From the NCBI GenBank assembly GCA_029556045.1, contig JAKQGS010000282.1, forward strand, positions 1 through 11,786: a stretch of 11,786 nucleotides of DNA, written 5' to 3'. Numbering within the stretch: position 1 is the first letter of the stretch; each line of letters opens with the position of its first letter. Shown in pieces: positions 6,094 to 11,786 of this stretch. The position numbers and the translations under genes are program-made. The notes below the pieces were generated by a model. That model searched no databases, was not told the origin of the DNA, and saw nothing but the letters and a program-made list of their open reading frames with translations. This stretch comes from Pseudomonadota bacterium (GTDB lineage: Bacteria > Bdellovibrionota > Oligoflexia > Oligoflexales > Oligoflexaceae).

Positions 6094-7149
6094 TCATCGT
6101 GTTGACGGCTCCGTCGATTCCCCCGGGGTAACCGCCGCATCCGGGGCAGGCGATGCCTCCACCGGAGTTGCTGGTGCGGGAGAATCGGCCCCCGCTTCTT
6201 TGACCAGAGTTTCGGCCTTTTGTGCATTCACCATCACGGCCGCCCCCAAAGCTGAGGAGTTCAACCACCAGGTGGTTTGATATTCCTTACCCTGTATGGT
6301 CAATGGCCCATCCAACTTCTGAATCAAGACGTCATCAAGGCGTTTGCTTGGGCTGGCAACCGCAATACTTAAAAGCGGTTTGGCTCTCCGCAGGTTTTGC
6401 GTGATTTCGTCCGTGGCATATTGCTCAATCTTCATGTTACGGGCCTTGGAAAACCAGTTGCCAAAAGCTTCGCTGGCTTCACCGGTGCGTGTGTCCACCC
6501 ATTTGGTTTCATCAGCACCGGCCTTTTCTGCTCGCATGGCAAAAACCACGTCACCATCCTTGGACACGTCGACCTGGGAAATCTCCTGGTCCTTATAACG
6601 GAAAACGTCGCGCCGATAAAATCGAGTGGCAGCGCCCCGCAGATCCTCCACCATACCACCGGCCATGGAAACCACGGTGTTTTTGCCAACATCCAGGGCG
6701 TAGATATCCTGGCTGCCAAAGGCGCGTCGCCCCAATTTGAAATCGATGACCGTCTTGCCCTTGGCCATGATCTGAAGACTGCCACCCGAATTGTCGTGCA
6801 GGCTATACTCTTCCAGCTTGAGTTCTGCCGCACCTCCCAGGGCTCGTTTGATCGTAAAAGGATTCAAACCAGCCACCAGCTTTTCGACCTTGTCATTCCC
6901 CTTAAAACGATCCTTACGTCCATTCGCCTCGTGACTGGTATAATCGACCCAAAAGCCGTTTGATCCATCCGGCGTGATGACGACGTCTGCATCCTTGCCG
7001 CTGTACACCAATTTTTCAAATTCTCCGGACCCGATGCGGGCCCATGTGACGTCCGCGTCCGCGGATTTATCCCCATCCAGTGATGCGTAGAAAGCCAAAC
7101 CCAAACTCACCAACAGGAAGGCAAATGAAACCAATATTCCACGCTTCAT
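6094..7149 (-). CDS. DUF4340 domain-containing membrane-anchored protein
   Basis: This 351-residue protein starts with a lysine/arginine-led hydrophobic segment (residues 5-22) that should act as an uncleaved anchor or signal sequence, placing the rest in the periplasm. The body (about 40-260) fits the DUF4340 pattern of repeated beta-strand units seen beside GldG-like genes, with the characteristic stretch FYRRDVFRYKDQEISQVDV (177-195). The function of DUF4340 is not established; its genes recur with ABC-2/GldG cassettes. The last 30 residues (about 322-351) are rich in Pro, Ala, Glu and Ser and look like a flexible tail. The start overlaps the gldG stop by 4 nt (ATGA) and has AGGAG 10 nt upstream, which argues for translational coupling. 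It is the last gene of the operon. The domain call rests on context plus sequence pattern. Confidence 0.78.
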   Translation of the reverse strand: MKRGILVSFAFLLVSLGLAFYASLDGDKSADADVTWARIGSGEFEKLVYSGKDADVVITPDGSNGFWVDYTSHEANGRKDRFKGNDKVEKLVAGLNPFTIKRALGGAAELKLEEYSLHDNSGGSLQIMAKGKTVIDFKLGRRAFGSQDIYALDVGKNTVVSMAGGMVEDLRGAATRFYRRDVFRYKDQEISQVDVSKDGDVVFAMRAEKAGADETKWVDTRTGEASEAFGNWFSKARNMKIEQYATDEITQNLRRAKPLLSIAVASPSKRLDDVLIQKLDGPLTIQGKEYQTTWWLNSSALGAAVMVNAQKAETLVKEAGADSPAPATPVEASPAPDAAVTPGESTEPSTR

Positions 7150-9017
7150 CGGGATTTTCTCCTACGACTGATCAAACCTGTCGCCACAAAACCAGCCCCC
7201 AGCACCAGCAGGGGGACCGAAAAAATGGCGCCATAAAAAACATAGACGTCTTTGGCATGGGAGTGAAGAAGTTTGGTATCCTCTTCCGTTTCAACTTCGC
7301 CACCCTTGTCCATTTCGCCGAGCAGCCAGCGCAGGCCATCCATAATCATCAATTGATTGCCTGGATTCCGCAGCACGGCATCCGTAAACGCCGACGATGC
7401 GCCATAGGCCAGAACTCTCGCCGTATCTTTCATGCCGTCACTTTTGCCGGTGCTTTCGACGGCGGCTCCTAACACAAATGTCCCTTTGCGCTCCGGCCCC
7501 TGGTCAAAGCGAAAGTTCCGATTGGCGTCGTTGAATGAGTCGGAAAAGGACTTGATGGTTTCAAAGGTTTTCCACTTTTCATTCTTGGGACCCAGTTCAA
7601 AATACCCGGTCTGAGCCATTAGAATCTGCACCCGATCGTCGTTACGGGCCAGATTAGACACCGATGGGTGCGAGCCAAAGGCGTTGGTATAAATAAACCA
7701 GCGATCCACTTCCGTGCGGGTCACCGCCACAAATTTTTTGTCGTTGGCCACCCGTTCCCGATGAAATACCAAGCCGATTTCATCCAGATATTGCAGCAGA
7801 GGATCCCGTTCACTGGAAGCCATAAAGACATCCTTGGTGTCAATCCCAATACCGGCATCCAGGAGAACCAGCATTTTACCGCCAGCGGCCACGTAGTCCC
7901 GGATCGCAGCAACTTCTTCAGCCAGAAAGGCCGAGGTTGGACCAGCGATCACCAGCAGTGCAGCATCATCGGGAATCTTATTCAGACTGCCTTCCTGGCT
8001 GCCAAAGATGCGCAGGGTATAACTCTGAGCTTTCAGAGCCTGTTCCAGTCCGGTGATGGAGCGAAACGGATCTTTCGAACCATCGTCCCAGGTCAATTCT
8101 CCATGCCCCCGTGTAAAATAGGCGGTACGCAGGGGAGAGGTCATGGCGGTGACCGCTTTGACAAACATTCCATCAAGTTTGCGCAACGGTGTGCGGGCAC
8201 TGCGAAGATTGTCCCCAATGGCCAGACGTTCGATGCGTTCACCATATTTCATGACAATCTGGCCGTTTTTAGAGGCTTTGAGTTCTTCCGCCTTGGCGGG
8301 GTTGATGTCCTTGTCGTAATAGTGGACAGCCACCTGGGGATTGACAGCCTTAATTTTTTCAAAGTACCCAGCCACCAGCGGTCGGACTTCGTTGTTGCGG
8401 GGGTAGAACAGCGAGATTTCCAGAGGGTCCTTCAATCCCTTGACGATATTACGGCTGGCTTCCCCTGGTTCTGTCACTTTGAAATAACTGACATCGCGGC
8501 TGATATTCTTCGCGGCGGCAAAATAATTAAAAGCAACCAGCGACGCCAGCAAAGTGCCCACCATCAACCAGGCTTGGCCCATCGCCAGGACACGGCGAGG
8601 TTCGGCAAATGCCCCCTTGCCCGAACGACTCCAGGAAACCTCCAGGCCGATACCGCTGGCAAGGCTGAGAACCATAAGTACGGTCCATATCGCCAGCATG
8701 ACTTTCTGGACTGGTGTTTCCGGAATGCCGCTGTCTCCCAGCATCCGGCCATAAGCGAGATAACCGACAAGGGCCAGTAAAACACCCCCCTGCCAATAGG
8801 ACAGATATTTCCACACCAGACCTTCCCGATCCAGTTGTTCCCGCTGGGCTTGCCGTCGGAGCAGCAAGGAGCCTATCCAACTCACCAGACAAAGGGCAAA
8901 GCCCGCTCCTGTCATGGCCCAACGGAGCTTGGGAGATGACACATATCGTTCACTGGCAAAAAGCAGCGCCAATCCTAAAAAAAGTACCGGTAAGCGGAGA
9001 CCGCGAGCCAAACTCAT
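7146..9017 (-). CDS. GldG-like ABC transporter auxiliary membrane protein
   Basis: This 623-residue protein belongs to the GldG / ABC_transp_aux family, the non-ATPase partner of an ABC-2 exporter. About five hydrophobic segments fill the N-terminus (roughly residues 9-22, 31-53, 77-90, 104-125, 148-168). A large, probably periplasmic region (about 170-590) follows, then one C-terminal membrane helix (592-615) with the basic end RRRKSR. Within the soluble part, TRGHGE (302-307), ALLVIAGPT (353-361) and YVAAGGKMLVLLD (375-387) are family landmarks. They suggest a glutamine-amidotransferase-like fold with no obvious catalytic Cys. The multi-helix N-terminus is longer than the single anchor of typical GldG. 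The start has AGGAGG (9026-9031), 8 nt upstream, and overlaps the permease stop by 4 nt. In Bacteroidota GldA/GldF/GldG are needed for gliding; the role elsewhere is unknown. Confidence 0.85.
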   Translation of the reverse strand: MSLARGLRLPVLFLGLALLFASERYVSSPKLRWAMTGAGFALCLVSWIGSLLLRRQAQREQLDREGLVWKYLSYWQGGVLLALVGYLAYGRMLGDSGIPETPVQKVMLAIWTVLMVLSLASGIGLEVSWSRSGKGAFAEPRRVLAMGQAWLMVGTLLASLVAFNYFAAAKNISRDVSYFKVTEPGEASRNIVKGLKDPLEISLFYPRNNEVRPLVAGYFEKIKAVNPQVAVHYYDKDINPAKAEELKASKNGQIVMKYGERIERLAIGDNLRSARTPLRKLDGMFVKAVTAMTSPLRTAYFTRGHGELTWDDGSKDPFRSITGLEQALKAQSYTLRIFGSQEGSLNKIPDDAALLVIAGPTSAFLAEEVAAIRDYVAAGGKMLVLLDAGIGIDTKDVFMASSERDPLLQYLDEIGLVFHRERVANDKKFVAVTRTEVDRWFIYTNAFGSHPSVSNLARNDDRVQILMAQTGYFELGPKNEKWKTFETIKSFSDSFNDANRNFRFDQGPERKGTFVLGAAVESTGKSDGMKDTARVLAYGASSAFTDAVLRNPGNQLMIMDGLRWLLGEMDKGGEVETEEDTKLLHSHAKDVYVFYGAIFSVPLLVLGAGFVATGLISRRRKSR

Positions 9018-9742
9018 CCTTGTAACCTCCTGGACTCCAGTGCATGCACCGATGCCTCTGTGAAAAAGAAGATCAGGCTCAGATAGTAAACAATGTCCTT
9101 GCTGTGAATCATGCCGCGGGAAAAGGGGAAAAAGTGGTCATTGTGTATGGCCAGGTACGAAAAGAAGTCCCGGAACGGTTGGTCCACCACACCTGCCAGA
9201 ATCCACAGGATCAGCATGAGCACCGTCATGGCCGACCCTAAAATCCCCGCCACCAATTGATTAGGAGATAACACCGAGGCAAATAGCGAGATCGCCAGAG
9301 TAGCTCCCCCCAGCAGGATCACCCCGAGGTAACCCGACGCCAGATGCCCCCAGGACACTTTTCCTTCGATAAGGACCAACAGCGGCAGGTGAAGGGTCAG
9401 GGCCTGCAGCAGGACAAAAAACATAAAAGCCGAGAGTAACTTGCCATAGACAATCTGGCGTTCGGAAATCGGTGAGGTATAGAAGAGGACAATCGTTCCG
9501 GATTGTTTTTCTTCCGCCAGCAGACGCATCGCCAGAAAAATCCCCGCCACCATGCTGATTCCACTGCTGAAATAGAAAAAGTCCGCGAGAACATCCGCCG
9601 TAAATTTGGGTTTGTCGCCGATGGCAAATGCCTTGAACAATAACCCATTGATAATGAGCGCCACGCTGGCGATCAGATATCCCATCCAGGTGGTAAAAAA
9701 TGCCCCCAATTCCCGTCGCGCAACCAACAACATTTTATCCAT
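9014..9742 (-). CDS. ABC-2 type transporter permease (GldF-like)
   Basis: This 242-residue integral membrane protein is the channel subunit of the cassette. Six hydrophobic segments are visible at roughly residues 20-38, 56-74, 102-124, 138-158, 165-185 and 217-233, the expected count for an ABC-2 permease half. The landmark cytoplasmic loop EEKQSGTIVLFYTSPISERQ (77-96), followed by IVYGKLLSA, is the coupling region typical of GldF and related permeases. The reading frame starts inside the end of the ATPase gene (8-nt overlap) and has AAGGGGG upstream. Its stop overlaps the gldG-like start by 4 nt. A homodimer with two ATPase subunits is expected from the family. The substrate is unknown. Confidence 0.88.
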   Translation of the reverse strand: MDKMLLVARRELGAFFTTWMGYLIASVALIINGLLFKAFAIGDKPKFTADVLADFFYFSSGISMVAGIFLAMRLLAEEKQSGTIVLFYTSPISERQIVYGKLLSAFMFFVLLQALTLHLPLLVLIEGKVSWGHLASGYLGVILLGGATLAISLFASVLSPNQLVAGILGSAMTVLMLILWILAGVVDQPFRDFFSYLAIHNDHFFPFSRGMIHSKDIVYYLSLIFFFTEASVHALESRRLQG

Positions 9743-10679
9743 GTGTGCCCCCTTCGTGCCCGGATCGGATCAGTTTCATGAAAATATTTTCCAGGCCATC
9801 CTCAAAACGCCCCACCTCCAACACGCGGCCACCACGCTGTACCAACCAGGCGGTCAGCTCGGCCCGCACATCACGATCAGCCTCCACCATCAGCTCGGTG
9901 ACATCGTTGGCTTCTTGAACCGTGGCGCTGGTGATTCCGCCAATCTGCCGAAGGTCGTCCGTCCCACCTGGCAGCGGCGCTGCTAGCTGCACACGGACCT
10001 TCATGGCGGACGAGTAGGATTGCCGCAATTTCTTTTCACTGCCCTCTGCCACCAGATGCCCACGATCGATCACCAGAATCTTGTCACAGGTCTGGGTGAT
10101 CTCCGACAGGATGTGACTGGACAGAATCACGGTGTGCATGCCTTTTAATCCCAGGATCAGATCCCGCATTTCCACGATTTGCACGGGGTCCAGACCATTA
10201 ATCGGTTCATCGAGAATCACAATGCGGGGATTATGGACCAAGCTTTGGGCGATACCCACCCGCTGGCGAAAGCCGTGGGAAAGTTCTCCCAGACGGAAGG
10301 TCAGGACCTCTTCGAGATTGGTCCGGGCCACCACCTGATTCACGCGGCTTTCCACCTGATTGGGAGGAACATTTTTAAGGCGTGCCACAAACCGCAGATA
10401 GGACATCACAGTCATTTCGTTATACAGGGGCGGTGTATCCGGCAGGTAACCGATCACCTCCCGCACCCGGTGGGGTTCTTCCGTCACGGAAAACCCCTGA
10501 ATGGTGGCACGGCCGGAAGAGGGTGTTAAAAAACAACCCAGCACCTTCAATATGGTGCTTTTTCCAGCACCGTTCAATCCCAGGAGACCAACCACCTCTC
10601 CATCACCGATATGAAAGCTCAAATCGCTGATGGCCCTATGTTCCCCATAAAACTTGCTCACGTTTTCCACATGAATCAT
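9735..10679 (-). CDS. ABC transporter ATP-binding protein (GldA-like)
   Basis: This 314-residue cytoplasmic ATPase powers the ABC-2 permease encoded next. Walker A is GLNGAGKST (residues 34-42), the signature is LSHGFRQR (133-140), Walker B is IVILDEP (153-159), the D-loop is NGLDP (161-165) and the switch histidine is in ILSSH (His189). At the Q-loop position the sequence is GYLPDTPPLYNEMTV (77-91), with no glutamine, as in other GldA-like ATPases. After about residue 225 a C-terminal domain of about 90 residues follows, common in ABC-2 ATPases of this type. It is the first gene of the operon; AGGGA lies 9-10 nt before the ATG. It is transcribed divergently from the receiver-kinase gene. The ATPase assignment is firm, the physiological role is not. 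Confidence 0.93.
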   Translation of the reverse strand: MIHVENVSKFYGEHRAISDLSFHIGDGEVVGLLGLNGAGKSTILKVLGCFLTPSSGRATIQGFSVTEEPHRVREVIGYLPDTPPLYNEMTVMSYLRFVARLKNVPPNQVESRVNQVVARTNLEEVLTFRLGELSHGFRQRVGIAQSLVHNPRIVILDEPINGLDPVQIVEMRDLILGLKGMHTVILSSHILSEITQTCDKILVIDRGHLVAEGSEKKLRQSYSSAMKVRVQLAAPLPGGTDDLRQIGGITSATVQEANDVTELMVEADRDVRAELTAWLVQRGGRVLEVGRFEDGLENIFMKLIRSGHEGGTHG

Positions 10680-10876
10680 GCGAGGACATCCCTGTACTGA
10701 AAATTTTGATGACTGTTTGCTTTTGCCATTTAAGCAAGAGGGACGGCTGGTGGCAACAAAAATGTAGAGGTTTTAGGGTCTTATAAATCTACTGATAGAC
10801 ACCGGGACGACGAAAGCGGAAAATGTAGGCATTACGTCAATCGCTTAATCATGCCCCCTGGCACGCGGAGCAAACC
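10680..10876. promoter_or_regulatory. Divergent intergenic region between ABC operon and receiver-kinase gene
   Basis: This 197-bp gap must carry promoters for both the ABC operon (minus) and the receiver-kinase gene (plus). On the plus strand TATAAA at 10782-10787 is a possible -10 box, but there is no good -35 at 17 bp. The ribosome site GGAG (10867-10870) is 6 nt before the plus-strand ATG. The region also holds a 6-bp inverted repeat (10717-10737) and a 9-bp direct repeat (AAAATGTAG at 10759-10767 and 10820-10828). No small gene was recognised. Confidence 0.4.
10717..10737. repeat. Inverted repeat TTGCTT-N9-AAGCAA
   Basis: TTGCTT (10717-10722) and AAGCAA (10732-10737) are perfect inverse complements with a 9-nt spacer. 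They lie about 40-60 bp upstream of the ABC ATPase start, where an operator could sit. Half-sites this short also arise by chance. Confidence 0.25.
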
Positions 10877-11786
10877 ATGGCCCAATCGTCCTTTCGTATT
10901 CTCATTGCGGAAGACAACGTCAAATACCACCGCATCTATAAAGCCACTCTGGAGGATGCGGTCCCCGGTTCGACGGTATCCTTTGCGGAGGATGGCGAAC
11001 AGGCACTCGCCCGTATCCGGGAGATGCCGGACCTGGACCTGCTGATTGCAGACCTGAATATGCCGCGGGTCACCGGCGAGCAATTGATTGAAGTTCTGCG
11101 GGGAGAGCCCCGCTACGACAGCCTTCCCATTGTGGTACTTACCGGCACCACCGACCATATGACCCAGACACGCCTGCTTGAAAAAGGTGCCAACGACTTT
11201 ATCGAAAAGGGTTCTCCCCCGGAGATCCTGATTGCCCGCATCCGCACCCAACTGCGTAGCAAGGAGGCGATGGACCGCATCGCCGCTATGACCCTGGATA
11301 TGGAGATGTTCACCAGCGGCGTCTTACATGATATCCGCAACATCGAAACCGCCATTTCCTGCCTGGCCCACTTGATTAAGACACAGGTAGAGGATGATCC
11401 TATTGCGCATCGGGAGTCCATCGTCGCAGACCTGGACAGCCTGCTGGAACAATCCTCCCGTATCAGCTCCTATGGCTCCCAGATTATCCAGCAAGTCAAG
11501 GAAACCCAGCACACCTTAAAACCATCTCCTGTGGAGATTACCACCGCACTGGGTTTTGCCTCCTCCTCCGTGACGAAAAGCCATCCAGACCTGAAGGATG
11601 ATCTCTACACCATCGAAGGCACACTACTGCCGGTGGTGGCGGACACCCATTTTCTCAACCTGGTATTTCTCAATCTGATGCAAAATGCCGTCAAATATTC
11701 GCGCCCCGGAATCACCCCCCATGTGACGATCTCCCAAACATCGACCGCTGGGGCAGCTGGAGGTCAGAGCGTGGTCCTCACGCATT
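10877..11786 (+). CDS. Receiver domain-histidine kinase protein, 3' truncated
   Basis: The frame runs from ATG 10877 past the right edge, with 303 residues visible. The N-terminal CheY-like receiver (about 7-125) has the acidic pair Glu12/Asp13, phospho-acceptor Asp59 in LLIADLNMP, switch Thr89 in VVLTG and Lys111. A kinase core follows: an H-box around His151 (SGVLHDIRN), a helical dimerisation stretch to about 215, and the start of the ATPase domain with N-box LVFLNLMQNAVKYS (Asn270). The sequence ends before the D-box and G-boxes. The H-box has Asn-Ile after Arg instead of the usual Asn/Pro pattern. A receiver placed before the kinase, with no transmembrane or sensor domain seen, suggests a cytoplasmic kinase controlled by phosphorylation of its own receiver. 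Its output would be a separate regulator. GGAG at 10867-10870 supports the start. Confidence 0.87.
   Translation, partial: MAQSSFRILIAEDNVKYHRIYKATLEDAVPGSTVSFAEDGEQALARIREMPDLDLLIADLNMPRVTGEQLIEVLRGEPRYDSLPIVVLTGTTDHMTQTRLLEKGANDFIEKGSPPEILIARIRTQLRSKEAMDRIAAMTLDMEMFTSGVLHDIRNIETAISCLAHLIKTQVEDDPIAHRESIVADLDSLLEQSSRISSYGSQIIQQVKETQHTLKPSPVEITTALGFASSSVTKSHPDLKDDLYTIEGTLLPVVADTHFLNLVFLNLMQNAVKYSRPGITPHVTISQTSTAGAAGGQSVVLTH

Noticed and set aside
7668..8780. A 370-codon open frame on the plus strand, antisense to the gldG-like gene
   Set aside because: It lies wholly within a well-supported gene on the other strand, its protein has no recognisable motif, and it has no neighbouring gene organisation of its own. 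It is explained by codon bias of the real gene.
10851..11045. Upstream ATG at 10851 as start of a small gene before the receiver-kinase gene
   Set aside because: It is out of frame with the receiver domain, has no ribosome site and overlaps most of the true receiver coding sequence.
10832..11251. A 139-codon minus-strand frame under the receiver domain
   Set aside because: It is the shadow of the receiver-kinase gene, which has all receiver landmarks on the plus strand.

Overview
This window comes from a flagellated Gram-negative bacterium of roughly 50% GC. The Gram-negative reading rests on the FliD/FliS/FlgE/flagellin set and the envelope-type ABC cassette. Protein style suggests Pseudomonadota in the broad sense or one of the former deltaproteobacterial phyla, but there is no rRNA or other decisive marker, so the phylum is a guess. 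No tRNA, rRNA, IS element, CRISPR array or phage gene was seen.

Layout, left to right. (1) The 3' part of a plsC-type acyltransferase gene on the + strand (2-571) ends at a GC-rich hairpin shared with the convergent flagellar genes. (2) A minus-strand flagellar block, fliD (3989-2634), fliS (2617-2099) and flgE (1965-646), encodes filament cap, flagellin chaperone and hook protein. (3) A plus-strand GNAT-fold acetyltransferase gene (about 4085-5008) sits inside the flagellar locus, divergent from fliD and convergent with the flagellin gene. (4) One short flagellin gene lies at 5880-5035 (minus). (5) A tightly packed minus-strand four-gene operon (10679-6094) encodes an ABC ATPase, an ABC-2 permease, a GldG-like auxiliary membrane protein and a DUF4340 protein, with stop/start overlaps of 8, 4 and 4 nt. 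(6) After a 197-bp divergent intergenic region, a plus-strand gene starts at 10877 and runs off the right edge. It encodes a receiver domain followed by a histidine-kinase core.

How they fit together: FliS should hold flagellin monomers for export, FliD caps the growing filament, FlgE forms the hook and the 281-residue flagellin forms the filament. The ABC/GldG/DUF4340 cassette is a recurrent envelope system whose substrate is unknown outside gliding Bacteroidota. Here it lies immediately upstream of flagellin in the same orientation. The receiver-kinase protein has no visible output domain and probably passes phosphate to a partner outside the window.

No wholly new system is obvious. The most unusual points are the glycine-only tail on FliD and the G-rich, Shine-Dalgarno-like mRNA that encodes it just before fliS, the C-terminal extension on FliS, the acetyltransferase inside the flagellar locus, the GldG-type exporter beside flagellin, and the receiver-first kinase with an atypical H-box.
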